Positions 42,569-53,320 of a stretch of 64,000 nt of DNA are shown here, piece by piece. The DNA lies in assembly GCA_965371245.1 (NCBI GenBank), contig CBDUXT010000020.1:5826-69825 (forward strand). Direction: 5' to 3'. The first letter of the stretch is position 1, and every line of letters begins with the position of its first letter. This DNA is from CBDUXT01 sp965371245 (GTDB lineage Bacteria > Planctomycetota > Phycisphaerae > UBA1845). Below the pieces are notes generated by a model. That model saw only the letters and a list, made by a program, of their open reading frames with translations. It was not told the origin of the DNA and did no database searches. A program made the position numbers and the translations under genes.

Positions 42569-43771
42569 TTAGCCGAGGCGAAGACGGACGAAGCGGCGCT
42601 TGCCGCGCTGCAGCACGTCACCGTTGCTGACCGCCAGGGGTGCGAGCGCGTCCTCGACGACCCGGCCGTTTAGGCGAATGCCGCCGCCCGCCACCGTTCG
42701 CCGGGCTTCGCCGCGCGATTTCTCGAATCCGCAGAGGGTTAGCAGATCGATCGGAACAATCGCCCCGTCTCTTACGCTTTGGCACGGGACGAGAAACTCC
42801 GGGATCTCATCGGGCAGCCCGCCGGCGCTATGGACGCGCAGGAACTCCTCGGCCGCGGCGTCGGCGGCGGCTGCAGAGTGGTAGCAAGTGATGATCGTCT
42901 TGGCCAGTTTCTCTTTCGCGTCACGCGCTTTGCACCGCGCCGGATCGACCAGCGAATCGATCTCCGCCGGCGGGAAGTCGGTCAGAAGCTCAAAGTAAGA
43001 TCGCATCAGGTCGTCCGAGATCCGCATGATCTTCCCGAACATCTCGCCGGGTTCGTCCGTGATGGCCACGTAGTTGCCCAGCGACTTGCTCATCTTTTCC
43101 TTGCCGTCGGTACCGACAAGCAAGGGCAGGACCATCACGATTTGCGGCGGCTGACCGGCGCTTCGCTGCAGGTCTCTCCCGCAGAGGTTGTTGAACGTCT
43201 GGTCCGTGCCGCCGAGTTCAACGTCGGCTTCCACGGCCACGCTGTCGCGCGCCTGCATCAGCGGATAGAGCAGCTCGTGCAAGTAGATCTCCTTGCCCTC
43301 GGCCTGGCGCTTGGCGAAGGTGTCGCGCTCCAGCATCCGCGCGACCGTCATGCTGCTCATCAGCTTCACCACGTCGGTCGCGGTCATCGGCGTCAACCAT
43401 TCGCTGTTCCGGCGAATCTCCAGCTTGTCGTCCGACATGTCCAGCACCTTGCCCGCCTGTCGCAAGTAGGTCTGGGCGTTGGTCTCGACCTCGTCTTCCG
43501 TTAACGCGGGGCGCGTCTTGGACCGACCCGTCGGGTCACCGATCATGGCCGTGAAGGCGCCGATGATCAGCACGGCCTTGTGCCCCAGGTCCTGGAACTG
43601 CCGGAGTTTGCGCAGGACGACCGTGTGACCCAGCGTCAGGTCCGGCGCGGTGGGGTCCAGCCCCAGCTTGACGCGCAGCGGCCGCCCGGCGGCGAGCCGC
43701 TCGGCCAACTCGGCCGGCGTGAAGACGCCGTCGCACCCGCGAACAAGCGTTTCCAGTTGGCCTTTGCTCAT
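42569..43771 (-). CDS. tyrS: Tyrosyl-tRNA synthetase
   Basis: The product has 400 residues. DPTAPDLTLGHTVVLRKLRQ is the HIGH-equivalent motif, EKMSKSLGNYVAI is KMSKS, and VELGGTDQTFNNLCGRDLQ is in the tyrosine site. A C-terminal S4-type RNA-binding domain (GIRLNGRVVEDALAPL) follows. Length and motifs fit the shorter TyrZ-like branch of bacterial TyrRS. It charges tRNA-Tyr. It is monocistronic as far as can be seen. Confidence 0.95.
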   Translation of the reverse strand: MSKGQLETLVRGCDGVFTPAELAERLAAGRPLRVKLGLDPTAPDLTLGHTVVLRKLRQFQDLGHKAVLIIGAFTAMIGDPTGRSKTRPALTEDEVETNAQTYLRQAGKVLDMSDDKLEIRRNSEWLTPMTATDVVKLMSSMTVARMLERDTFAKRQAEGKEIYLHELLYPLMQARDSVAVEADVELGGTDQTFNNLCGRDLQRSAGQPPQIVMVLPLLVGTDGKEKMSKSLGNYVAITDEPGEMFGKIMRISDDLMRSYFELLTDFPPAEIDSLVDPARCKARDAKEKLAKTIITCYHSAAAADAAAEEFLRVHSAGGLPDEIPEFLVPCQSVRDGAIVPIDLLTLCGFEKSRGEARRTVAGGGIRLNGRVVEDALAPLAVSNGDVLQRGKRRFVRLRLG

Positions 43772-43839
43772 GATCGGCTCATGTCACTGTTTCAGGCTGC
43801 TTCTCACTTCGTGCGATGAATCGGCACGACCGGGCGTGC

Positions 43840-44003
43840 GACGGTTTTTTCAAATCCGTGCCCGTAAGGAAGCGGCGGGTGGCATGCCCAAGCCGGAGGC
43901 GCGGGCATGTGTCGGCGAACCTAGCACATGGCCGCGCTGCGCTTGCCCATGCCACCCAACGACCGCAGTCGCGAATAGTCGAGCCACCTTTCTGGAAACG
44001 GCG

Positions 44004-44006
<3 letters not shown>
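43840..44006. mobile_element. MITE-like element, copy A, abutting the ahcY stop codon
   Basis: Shares about 120 bases with 53321-53479: the core GGTGGCATGCCC, GGCGCGGGCATG, GGCCGCGCTGCGCTT, ATGCCACCCAACGACC and the end GAGCCACCT-TCTGGAAACGGC. The left end is degraded. Its right end, TGGAAACGGCGCTA, contains the reverse complement of the ahcY TAG stop. Confidence 0.7.
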
Positions 44007-45431
<1,425 letters not shown>

Positions 45432-45560
45432 CTCGTCATCCTTTCGATTGAACCGCCGGTGCGAAGCGCCGGTCGGGGCGTCGTACGAATCTCTATTCCT
45501 GGCCACGGACCTGCGACGATCCTACGGTCATCGACCCACGGCACAAACCAAAAACTGCCT

Positions 45561-46532
45561 CTATCGGCGTTTTGGTATCTCGCTATTCGGCGGCGCCACC
45601 TTTTTTCCGGTGACGACAAACAGTTCCGGCGCATCGCGAGCCCGCTCCACGGTCGTAAGCGGAACCGGTCGTACCGCGGCAAACCCAACCGAGCCGAGGT
45701 GATCGATCAGTTCCTCGGGGTCAAACCCCCACCAGCGATCCTGCATGCGCTCGCGGAACGCCTCGCCCCGGTGCGACATCTGTTCAACGATCAGGATGCG
45801 CCCCCCGGGGCGCACGACACGGCTCAACTCCGCCAGGGCGTCCCTAGGCGCCGGGACGTGGTGAAGCACCAGCGACGCAATCGCCAAGTCCACCGAGGCG
45901 TCAGACACCGGCAGCACGGCGAGGTCACCGCCCCGTAAGTCAACGTTGTCCAGCCCGTGAAACTCCACGCGGTGCCGGGCCGCATCCAGCATGCGAGCCA
46001 CCGGATCCACTCCTATGACGCGCTCGAAATGACGGGCCAGGACCGGCAGCAGGTAACCCGTGCCGGTGCCGATGTCGGCGACGACCCATTCCTGCGGCAG
46101 AAGCGAGAGAAACGCTTCCAGATGAAACTGCGTCCCGAAGCTTTCCTCGCGAAGCGCGTCCCACTGCCGACCGACGCGATCGAAAAAGCGAACGCTCATC
46201 TGGCCGCGAGCGCGGATCACCCCGTCGAGACGCGCCCGGACCGATACGGGAAGCGGCTGTTCCTTGAGCCACTCCAGCAGGCGCGCCGACAGATCGCTTC
46301 CGCTCCCACCGTCCGAGGTCTGGTGGACGGAGTAGAGCACGGTGTTCCCGTCGCGCCGATCTCGGATCAACCCGGCTTCGCGAAGCACGCGCAGGTGCCG
46401 CGACACCGTCGACTGCGGTTGGCTGAGCACCTCGACAAGCTCCGAGACGTTGAGCTCGTGAGCGTGCAGCACCGTCAGTACGCCCCGTCTGGTGCCGTCG
46501 GCCACAGCTTTGAGAACGACCTCGGCGTCCAT
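45561..46532 (-). CDS. ArsR-type regulator fused to a SAM-dependent methyltransferase
   Basis: The product has 323 residues. Residues about 1-80 are an ArsR winged helix (LNVSELVEVLSQPQSTVSRH then LRVLREAGLIRDRRDGNTVL). From about residue 110 a class I methyltransferase follows, with motif I VVADIGTGTGYLLPVLARHF, VIGVDPVARMLDAA and LAIASLVLHHVPAP. It lies 129 bases upstream of ahcY. Fusions of this type are often found near methyl-cycle genes and may sense SAM or SAH; that role is inferred here. A promoter with an overlapping palindrome sits upstream. Confidence 0.9.
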   Translation of the reverse strand: MDAEVVLKAVADGTRRGVLTVLHAHELNVSELVEVLSQPQSTVSRHLRVLREAGLIRDRRDGNTVLYSVHQTSDGGSGSDLSARLLEWLKEQPLPVSVRARLDGVIRARGQMSVRFFDRVGRQWDALREESFGTQFHLEAFLSLLPQEWVVADIGTGTGYLLPVLARHFERVIGVDPVARMLDAARHRVEFHGLDNVDLRGGDLAVLPVSDASVDLAIASLVLHHVPAPRDALAELSRVVRPGGRILIVEQMSHRGEAFRERMQDRWWGFDPEELIDHLGSVGFAAVRPVPLTTVERARDAPELFVVTGKKVAPPNSEIPKRR

Positions 46533-46576
46533 CAGCGTCGGTATCCTACATACGCCATGAAAATCCGTTCATCCGG

Positions 46577-46604
46577 ATCATAGGATATATTGTCCTGCTG
46601 TCAA
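46577..46604 (-). promoter_or_regulatory. Sigma70-type promoter of the ArsR-methyltransferase gene
   Basis: On the - strand TTGACA (46604-46599) is separated by 16 bases from TATGAT (46582-46577). The spacer contains AGGACAATATATCCT (46596-46582), an almost perfect palindrome that could be the ArsR operator. Confidence 0.75.
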
Positions 46605-46747
46605 CCCGTTTCCAGCCGATAATTCTTGTGCCATTGGGCGCCTCGAGGTTTTCTTTGACCCTGGACAGTCGCGCGGCGATGATTTGGGTAGGATTGCCCG
46701 CATGGACACCCGTCCGATAAGCGGGCAGAAAGTGAGGAACTCTCGTC

Positions 46748-47398
46748 GTGTCCGGGCGTCCAATTCAACGGAGCGAGGCATCGCCTGAGCGCGGTTCTCG
46801 TCCGATCCTCCTGGAGGACGTCAAGCTCATCGACCGTATCAACGCCGGCGAGACGGATGCCTATGGAGTGCTGGTGCATAAGTACCAGGACCGCGTGTTT
46901 AACACGTGCTGGCGGATCTGCGGGCATCTCGAGGACGCCCGTGACCTCACCCAGGATGCGTTTCTCAAGGCGTTTGAGCGTCTCAAGGACTTTCGTCAGC
47001 AGAGCGGTTTTTACACCTGGGTGTTCCGCATCGCGGTCAACCTGGCGCTCACGCATCGACGAACGGCCGCTCGACGGCGAACGGTTTCGCTTGACGACGC
47101 CTTCGGGGCGGCGGGGACGCAGGCGGAGGCACTCGCGCATCGTGTGGCCGGCGGCGTCGGGGACGATCCCGCCCGGGCGGTCGGCGAGGCCGAGATGCAC
47201 CTGATCGCGGCCAAGGCGCTGATGGCGCTGGACGACGATGCTCGCGCGGTCGTCGTGCTTCGTGACATCGAGGGGTTTGGCTACGATGAGATCGCTAAGA
47301 TTCTGGAAATACCCCGCGGCACGGTGAAGTCTCGGCTTCATCGGGCACGGTTGGCTCTTTGTCAGGCCGTTCGACCATCGGCGGCGCGTGACACATAG
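46748..47398 (+). CDS. ECF RNA polymerase sigma factor (RpoE-like)
   Basis: The product has 216 residues, starting at GTG 46748 with GAGGA upstream. Region 2: VLVHKYQDRVFNTCWRICGH then DARDLTQDAFLKAFERL; region 4: LDDDARAVVVLRDIEGFGYD then EIAKILEIPRGTVKSRLHRA. It resembles the RpoE/SigW groups. The gene for its probable anti-sigma factor follows after 13 bases. Confidence 0.93.
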   Translation: MSGRPIQRSEASPERGSRPILLEDVKLIDRINAGETDAYGVLVHKYQDRVFNTCWRICGHLEDARDLTQDAFLKAFERLKDFRQQSGFYTWVFRIAVNLALTHRRTAARRRTVSLDDAFGAAGTQAEALAHRVAGGVGDDPARAVGEAEMHLIAAKALMALDDDARAVVVLRDIEGFGYDEIAKILEIPRGTVKSRLHRARLALCQAVRPSAARDT

Positions 47399-47411
47399 GA
47401 CCGTAAGGCTC

Positions 47412-49115
47412 ATGGGCGACATGGATCAAGACAAGCTCGGCGAATGGCTGTCTGCCTACCTCGACGGCGAGCTCGACGCCGAAGAGCGTGCGCTCGTCGA
47501 TCGCCTTCTGCGCGATGACGAAACCGCTCGCCATCTATATGACGAGCTGCGGCGAAGCGTCTCCTTGATCTCCTCGCTTCCGCGTCAACCGGCCCCACCT
47601 TCGATTGCCGAAGACGTTCAAGCCCACGCCGAACGGGCAACACTGTTGGGTGACACCGAGTTGTCATCTGTGGCTCCGCAGGCGGAACCTCGGTCGCGAT
47701 CGCCGTTCCTGCGAATCCTGAGCATGGCGGCCATGGTGGGTCTGGTGGCCGTGGGCACCTGGTACGTATCGACGGAAGTCTCCGACCCGGTGGGCACTGG
47801 GCAGCAGGTGGCTATGGTGACGGAGAACCGCGCCCTGGCACCCGTCGAAAAAGAGGAGGCTAAGCGTGGCGCAGCCGCCGAGAAGACCGACGGGTCGGTC
47901 GTTGGTGACCTTGGACAGGATCTCGTCGCCGCGGCCGGCTTTGGGCAGAAGCTGCGAAACGGCATGGGCATCGACGCGGTATTGACGCATCCGTTCGCCA
48001 ATGAGGTCGTACACTTGCAGGTGGCGGTGGCCGGCGAGTCGAATCGGGACACCGTGACTGCGAAGCTGGTGGCTTACCTTGAGGGTGGCCGCTCGATTGA
48101 CCTTCGCGAAATCACGCTCGGAGCGGACAAGACCGCGCGTGGGGTCTCAAAGGGTGCCTACCACTACGAAGGCAAGGACGGGAAGAACTTTTCGAACGAG
48201 GGCGAGCGGCAGATTCTCATTCGGGCGACCCGCGAACAGCTCGACGGGCTACTCGATGAGCTGGCCCGCGCGACGGGCGACAGCGACCGAATCGCGTTGT
48301 CGGCGGGTCCCCTCTCTATGAAGGGTGTTGCGCGGTCGCGGGCGGCGCTGTATGGCCTTGAAGCGTCCCCACAGTTCGCATACACCACATCCGACGATGT
48401 CGGCTCAAGCGTTCCACAACGAACCGAGTTGGACGTCGCGCCCAGGCAAAACGAAGCCGTGCCACCCGGAGGCCTGCTCGAAGGGGTTCTCCGCGTCGCC
48501 GGTATCGATCCTGGGATGTTCCGCGACTTGGCCGCGGAGTCGGCCAAGCCCGCGGCGCCGGGAAGCTCAACAGCCTCGCCCGGCTCACCGACCGATGCGC
48601 TGGAGGTTCACCGAACCGTCGGGGCCAACCGTCCATCCACGAGCGCTGCTTCCGGCGAGCTTGCCTCGACGGCCGCTCCGTCCGGGGAGCGCTTCGCCGG
48701 CAGACAAGGGACCGCCTTGGCGCGCGAGTCGTTCCAACGTGGACGCGCGCAGCCCAAACGGGTCGTGTCCAGCAAGAGCAAGCGTCGCACTGATGCAGGT
48801 TCGAAGAAGGAGGCCGGCGCGTCCTGGCGCGACGAGACGTCGTCGTTGGTCGATCGCCGCATGGCGGTGCTCGATCAGGCCCGGGGGTCCCGGGCGACAC
48901 GAACCCGTCCCCGCGACGTCGGCGAGTCGCATATCGATCTGGCGGCACCGCTCTTGAAAGACTCGCCCACCATGCTCGATCGGCTTGAGGCCGCGCCGAT
49001 CGACGAGTACATCATCCTGGTCGTTCGGGTTGTGCCGTTGCCTCAGGATTCGGGGCGCAAGCCGCCGCGAGCCAACCCAAGAACCCAGCCGAAGCCGCGT
49101 GGGCCTGCCAAGTAA
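47412..49115 (+). CDS. Putative anti-sigma factor, membrane-anchored, with large extracytoplasmic part
   Basis: The product has 567 residues from ATG 47412 (AAGG upstream); ATG 47421 is possible. The N-terminus LGEWLSAYLDGELDAEERAL is the anti-sigma N-terminal pattern (LSAYLDGELDxxE), although the zinc His/Cys residues are lacking. A single membrane helix (ILSMAAMVGLVAVGTWYV) near residue 110 precedes about 440 residues of extracytoplasmic sequence with an Ala/Ser-rich disordered middle. It probably holds the sigma factor encoded just upstream until a cell-envelope signal arrives. Confidence 0.82.
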   Translation: MGDMDQDKLGEWLSAYLDGELDAEERALVDRLLRDDETARHLYDELRRSVSLISSLPRQPAPPSIAEDVQAHAERATLLGDTELSSVAPQAEPRSRSPFLRILSMAAMVGLVAVGTWYVSTEVSDPVGTGQQVAMVTENRALAPVEKEEAKRGAAAEKTDGSVVGDLGQDLVAAAGFGQKLRNGMGIDAVLTHPFANEVVHLQVAVAGESNRDTVTAKLVAYLEGGRSIDLREITLGADKTARGVSKGAYHYEGKDGKNFSNEGERQILIRATREQLDGLLDELARATGDSDRIALSAGPLSMKGVARSRAALYGLEASPQFAYTTSDDVGSSVPQRTELDVAPRQNEAVPPGGLLEGVLRVAGIDPGMFRDLAAESAKPAAPGSSTASPGSPTDALEVHRTVGANRPSTSAASGELASTAAPSGERFAGRQGTALARESFQRGRAQPKRVVSSKSKRRTDAGSKKEAGASWRDETSSLVDRRMAVLDQARGSRATRTRPRDVGESHIDLAAPLLKDSPTMLDRLEAAPIDEYIILVVRVVPLPQDSGRKPPRANPRTQPKPRGPAK

Positions 49116-49298
49116 TTCGCGTCGGAAGCCTTTCGCCTTTCCCGTTCCACCGCACCCGGCGCCGCCCCAACGGCAATCACGCATTGCCAAGACGGCTCTG
49201 TTCCTGCAAGATGCGACCCAAGTTGCGGTTTGTCGAGGAGCGTCTCTCCCGATCCGCATGGCGTGAACGCCCGGCTCCTGGCCGGCTTGGAGTTGAAC

Positions 49299-50132
49299 GT
49301 GCCGGACACAACGCGCAGCAGCCCCACTCCTTCGATCACTCGAGACGGGCAAGGCGACGGGTCCGGCTCGGGATCTCCCATCGTTGGTGACATCGCGGCG
49401 TCAACCGCACCCGGCGGCTTGGAACCCGCGAGCGAAACGAACCGCGAGGCAAAGGGCAGCGACGTCATGGAACCGGTGGGGCCGACCGGGGGGACGGGGC
49501 TTTGGTGGCTGTCGGTGGGCGTGGGCGCGGTCATCCTGGTGCCACTGTCGTGGCTCTTGTCCAACGCGGCGCTGCTGCCGTTTCTGCTCGGCGTGTTCTT
49601 CTACGTTCTGTTCGGGCTCGTGGTCGGGGCCATCATGCATCGCGTCGCCGCCTCCGGTCGGCCGTATCCGCGCGGCGCCGTGCTGGTGGGGACGACGATC
49701 GTGGTGCTCGTCGGCTCGTCGGCTTCCATTGTTTTTGAGAGTCGCGACGTCCCGCGCAAGATGGCCAACCAGGCGGCCGAGACGACCTTCTACATCGGCG
49801 ATCAAACGGCGGAAGCGTTCCGGTCCTCCGTGCAGGCGGACATGCTCCGCGTACTTCGAGAAGATTATGTACCAGGCGGTGTGATTGGGTACGTACACTG
49901 GGTGCTCACCAGCGGCGAGTTTCCAGCGGACCAGATCACAGGCATTTCACGCACGCAGCGTGCGACCCAGAGCGGCATCCTGTGGGGGGTGCGTGTCGTG
50001 GTTTCCATCGCCTTGTTGGGTCTGGGAATCGGCTCACAGACTTTCCTCCTGCGATTGACGGCGGACCCGGCCGTTATTGCACCCCCCGACCCCGATCCGC
50101 CGATCGATGACGAGTCGCCGAAGGAGTCATGA
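49299..50132 (+). CDS. Hypothetical membrane protein
   Basis: The product has 277 residues from GTG 49299 (GGAG six bases upstream); TTG 49230 would add 23. The first 70 residues are low-complexity and polar. About three membrane segments follow (LSVGVGAVILVPLSWLL, LPFLLGVFFYVLFGLVVGAI, AVLVGTTIVVLVGSSASIV), then an extracytoplasmic loop and a last segment (VVVSIALLGLGIGSQTFLL). The C-terminus is acidic. Its end overlaps the next gene by four bases (ATGA). No family recognised. Confidence 0.65.
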   Translation: MPDTTRSSPTPSITRDGQGDGSGSGSPIVGDIAASTAPGGLEPASETNREAKGSDVMEPVGPTGGTGLWWLSVGVGAVILVPLSWLLSNAALLPFLLGVFFYVLFGLVVGAIMHRVAASGRPYPRGAVLVGTTIVVLVGSSASIVFESRDVPRKMANQAAETTFYIGDQTAEAFRSSVQADMLRVLREDYVPGGVIGYVHWVLTSGEFPADQITGISRTQRATQSGILWGVRVVVSIALLGLGIGSQTFLLRLTADPAVIAPPDPDPPIDDESPKES

Positions 50133-50533
50133 TGGGTCAATCGGCCGGCCTTCCGACGTATGCCGTCGGCATCGTCGAACGCTACGACAACCATCTGCTC
50201 ATCTTGGTAACCGAGACGAACCCCGAGCGCCCGCGTCTCTGGCAGTTCCCGCGCGGACCGATCGCCCCCGAAGAAACACCCGAGGTGGCGATGCGGCGCA
50301 TTGCCAGCGACCTGCTTGGGTTGGAAGTGGAAATCGTCGTCGGGCAGCCGCCGGTGCCTTGCTGGCTTGACGATACCGAGGTGGAACTCAGGGTTTTTTT
50401 CTGCTGTCCGATCGAGGGAGAGGCGCACACGGACGAGCCGGTCGAACTTCGATGGGTGCCCAAGGCCCACTTGCGAGAGTACGACTTCGACGCCGCGTCT
50501 CAACCCGTCGCCGACTGGATACTCGAGAACTGA
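50129..50533 (+). CDS. Nudix-fold protein with degenerate catalytic box
   Basis: The product has 134 residues. The fold is suggested by YAVGIVERYDNHLLILVTET, LWQFPRGPIAPEETPEVAMR and VELRWVPKAHLREYDF. The Nudix box should read Gx5Ex7REUxEExGU; here GPIAPEE fits, but the RE and EE positions read RI and DL, so the metal-binding glutamates are missing and hydrolase activity is unlikely. It overlaps the upstream membrane-protein gene by four bases and may work with it. A binding or regulatory role is inference. Confidence 0.75.
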   Translation: MMGQSAGLPTYAVGIVERYDNHLLILVTETNPERPRLWQFPRGPIAPEETPEVAMRRIASDLLGLEVEIVVGQPPVPCWLDDTEVELRVFFCCPIEGEAHTDEPVELRWVPKAHLREYDFDAASQPVADWILEN

Positions 50534-50648
50534 ACGCGTCGCATGCGCGGCGCAGAGATCGTCCATCATAACGGTGCTTCACGCTTTGTTGATGCACAGG
50601 GTCATGCTGTTTATCATGCCGAGATCGATCATCGAACCGCTCGAACGG

Positions 50649-50707
50649 GTAGGGCGGGCTATTGCCCGCCTTCTTGTGGTCGAACGGCGGGCAATAGCCC
50701 GCCCTAC
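50649..50707. repeat. REP/BIME-like palindromic pair, family R2, overlapping the guaA stop
   Basis: GTAGGGCGGGCTATTGCCCG and its near-exact inverse, ending GCCCGCCCTAC, are head to head over 59 bases and would form a long hairpin. The last CTAC contains the TAG stop of guaA. It probably serves as a bidirectional terminator between convergent genes. Other copies: 61229-61288 and 62247-62306. Confidence 0.88.
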
Positions 50708-52254
50708 TCCCACTCGATGGTCGCCGGCGGTTTCGAAGAGATGTCGTAGACCACGCGATTGACTCCGTCCACCTCATTCATGATTCGGTTGGCGATGGTT
50801 CCCAACAGTTCATAATCGACGTGGACCCAGTCCGCGGTCATGAAGTCGGCGCTTTCGACAAAGCGGACGGCCACAACGTTTTGATCGGCGTAGCTTCGGT
50901 CATCGCCCATCACCCCTACGGTGCTCACGGGAAGCAACACCCCGAAGGCCTGGGCGATCTTGTGGTACCAGCCGGCCGTGCGGATTTCCTCGATGATGAT
51001 GGTGTCCGCCGCCCGAAGCCGCGCGAGCCGATCGCGCGTCACCGGCCCCATGATGCGCACGGCCAACCCCGGCCCGGGGAACGGATGACGCCAGACCAGT
51101 TCTTCGGGCAAACCCAGATGCTCGCCCACCCGCCGTACCTCGTCTTTGAACAGGTCGCGCAACGGCTCGACCAGTTCGAAGCCGAGATCTTCGGGGAGCC
51201 CGCCGACGTTGTGGTGCAGCTTGATGTTGGCGGTCTGGCCGCCGGCACCGTGCCCGGACTCGATCACGTCGGGGTAGAGTGTTCCTTGGGCGAGGTAACG
51301 TGCGTCCGGCAGCCGCGTCGCCTCTTCCTTGAAGACGTCGATGAAGGTGTGGCCGATGATGATCCGTTTTTTCTGCGGATCGCTCACGCCATCCAGTGCG
51401 TCGAGGAATCTGTCGGCGGCGCGGGCGATGCGAAGATCCAGCTTGAAATGATGGCAGAAAGTGGACTCGACGAAGTCGACTTCGCCCTCGCGCATGAGCC
51501 CGTTATCGACGAAGATACAGGTGACCCGGTCGCCGATCGCCTCGCGAAGCAGTGCGGCCGTCACGGAGCTGTCCACCCCGCCGGAGAGCCCGCAGATCAC
51601 GCGAGCGTCGGCGTCCACCTGGGCGCGAAGCTTCTCGATGATTCGCTGAGAGACGTTGCCGACGTGCCAGTCGCCGGTGCAACCGCACACGTCGTGGACG
51701 AAATTGCGGATGATCCGCGCGCCGCTGGGCGTGTGCGTCACCTCCGGATGGAACTGCACGCCGAAGAAGGGTCTGGTCCGGTGCTTGACGGCCGCGATGG
51801 GACAGCTTGCCGTCTTGGCAAGCGGGATGAAATCCTCGGACAGCTCGCTGACGATGTCGCCGTGACTCATCCAGACCGGCGTGTGCGTCGGCACGTGTGC
51901 CAGGAGCGCGTCGGCTTCGACCACCTCGAGTTGAATCCGACCGAACTCGCGCGAGGTGGTTGCCTTGACATCCCCGCCCAGCAACTCGCACGCAAGCTGC
52001 ATGCCGTAGCAGATTCCCAACACCGGCAGACCCATATCGAGCACTTCGGCTCTACACCGCGGTGCATCCGCCGCGTAGACGCTGGCCGGCCCGCCGGAGA
52101 GGATCAGCCCCACCGCGCCCTCGGCGCGGATTCGATCGACCGTCGCGTCGGCCGGCAGGATCACGCTGTGGACGTGATTCTCGCGCACGCGACGGGCGAT
52201 GAGCTGGACGTACTGGGCGCCGAAGTCAAGGACGACGACCGTCGCGGGTTTCAT
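50704..52254 (-). CDS. guaA: GMP synthase (glutamine-hydrolysing)
   Basis: The product has 516 residues. The N-terminal glutamine amidotransferase has GICYGMQLACELLGG with the catalytic cysteine and FGVQFHPEVTHT; the synthetase part has the PP-loop GLSGGVDSSVTAALL and the C-terminal dimerisation domain ending PPATIEWE. It converts XMP to GMP. guaB lies upstream on the same strand with two other genes between. The stop TAG is part of an R2 repeat. Confidence 0.97.
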   Translation of the reverse strand: MKPATVVVLDFGAQYVQLIARRVRENHVHSVILPADATVDRIRAEGAVGLILSGGPASVYAADAPRCRAEVLDMGLPVLGICYGMQLACELLGGDVKATTSREFGRIQLEVVEADALLAHVPTHTPVWMSHGDIVSELSEDFIPLAKTASCPIAAVKHRTRPFFGVQFHPEVTHTPSGARIIRNFVHDVCGCTGDWHVGNVSQRIIEKLRAQVDADARVICGLSGGVDSSVTAALLREAIGDRVTCIFVDNGLMREGEVDFVESTFCHHFKLDLRIARAADRFLDALDGVSDPQKKRIIIGHTFIDVFKEEATRLPDARYLAQGTLYPDVIESGHGAGGQTANIKLHHNVGGLPEDLGFELVEPLRDLFKDEVRRVGEHLGLPEELVWRHPFPGPGLAVRIMGPVTRDRLARLRAADTIIIEEIRTAGWYHKIAQAFGVLLPVSTVGVMGDDRSYADQNVVAVRFVESADFMTADWVHVDYELLGTIANRIMNEVDGVNRVVYDISSKPPATIEWE

Positions 52255-52265
52255 GGGTCATTCCT

Positions 52266-53219
52266 TCAAAAAGTCAGACGGAGCGCATCGAACAACGGGT
52301 CGTGAAGCCAATCGAGACCGCGCCACCAAGCTGCGGCCGACACCGCCGCGATCACCGACGCTCCGAGTACGAAGAACCCGGCCACGCGTCGCCGGGTCCG
52401 CGCCGGAGCGGCCATCCCGAGCCGTGCCGACCAGAACCACCACATGATAGCACCGAACCCGGCCAGTACACCCGCGCCGATGACCAGCCCGCGCCTGGGC
52501 GGGTACCAAGACCACTGGGCCATCGCGCCGATGTACGACACCGGCGAAAGCCCCAAGACCAACGTGGCCAGGAAGAGCGGCACCACCCACGCGGTTCCAT
52601 AGTGAATTGCCGCCGACATGCGGCTCTCACCGCGGTAGGCAGGCGCGTGAGCCCGGGTGACCCCCGCGCGAACGGCGTAGAGCGCCAGCCAGAAGAGAAG
52701 CACGCCGGCCGCGAACGACGTCAAAACGGCGATGCAGGATTGCCAGGGGTTCCACCACAGGTCCACGCTGATTTCGGGTGCGAGGTTTGATGGAAGCGGT
52801 CGCGGCGCGGCGGCCACGTGAATCCAACCGTCGCCGGCCGGCTGCGTCGAGCCCGACGACTCGGTCGCGGCGGATTGCGTCACCCAGCGCCATCCGACCT
52901 GCGTGCCCTGGAACAGACTCAAGCCGAGCGCCAGCAGCAAGACGTTCAGCCAGGCGAACCGGCGCGATGCGGCCGACGAACGCATCAGCGCCAAATGCTT
53001 GAGCCGCTCGGCCCCGGAGAACCAGACCCACTCGCCCATCCGCTGCCACCCCGATTGACCGAAGGAATAGGCCCTCGCATAGGGCGTGACGTCCTGGCCG
53101 GTGACGCGGTCGTCGTGAAAGTCGAACGAGCAAAGCGGACAGTGGGATGGGACGGGCGGCGTCAGACGTTGCCCGCACGCCGGGCAACGACGGACCGATG
53201 TGCGGGTGGGGGTCATCAT
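52266..53219 (-). CDS. Membrane protein with N-terminal zinc ribbon
   Basis: The product has 317 residues. Cys12, Cys15, Cys27 and Cys30 (RRCPACGQRL and SHCPLCSF) form a zinc ribbon. About five membrane segments follow, including FAWLNVLLLALGLSLFQGT, CIAVLTSFAAGVLLFWLALY, WVVPLFLATLVLGLSPVSYI, GLVIGAGVLAGFGAIMWWFW and VAGFFVLGASVIAAVSAAAW. The architecture is close to Yip1-like membrane proteins, but I cannot assign it. It ends 11 bases before guaA begins, so it is probably in the same transcript. Confidence 0.72.
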   Translation of the reverse strand: MMTPTRTSVRRCPACGQRLTPPVPSHCPLCSFDFHDDRVTGQDVTPYARAYSFGQSGWQRMGEWVWFSGAERLKHLALMRSSAASRRFAWLNVLLLALGLSLFQGTQVGWRWVTQSAATESSGSTQPAGDGWIHVAAAPRPLPSNLAPEISVDLWWNPWQSCIAVLTSFAAGVLLFWLALYAVRAGVTRAHAPAYRGESRMSAAIHYGTAWVVPLFLATLVLGLSPVSYIGAMAQWSWYPPRRGLVIGAGVLAGFGAIMWWFWSARLGMAAPARTRRRVAGFFVLGASVIAAVSAAAWWRGLDWLHDPLFDALRLTF

Positions 53220-53320
53220 CGCCTGGTCGCAGTCGTCGTCGGGTCCGGCGCGGTCGCCGACTTGGGTGCGGTGTTGCGGCGAACGGTCCGGCGATGTTCA
53301 GGCAAGTCGTTCAGACGCGG

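Noticed and set aside
43821..43850. Hairpin GCACG...CGTGC followed by a T-run, as a terminator
   Set aside because: It is oriented on the + strand, where no gene ends upstream, so it has no gene to terminate.
45432..45560. Possible SAH or SAM riboswitch in the ahcY leader
   Set aside because: The leader has one good hairpin (CCGGTGCGAAGCGCCGG, 45452-45468) but I could not fit the conserved core of any SAH or SAM riboswitch.
50821..52305. Long + strand frame opposite guaA
   Set aside because: Antisense shadow of a conserved gene.
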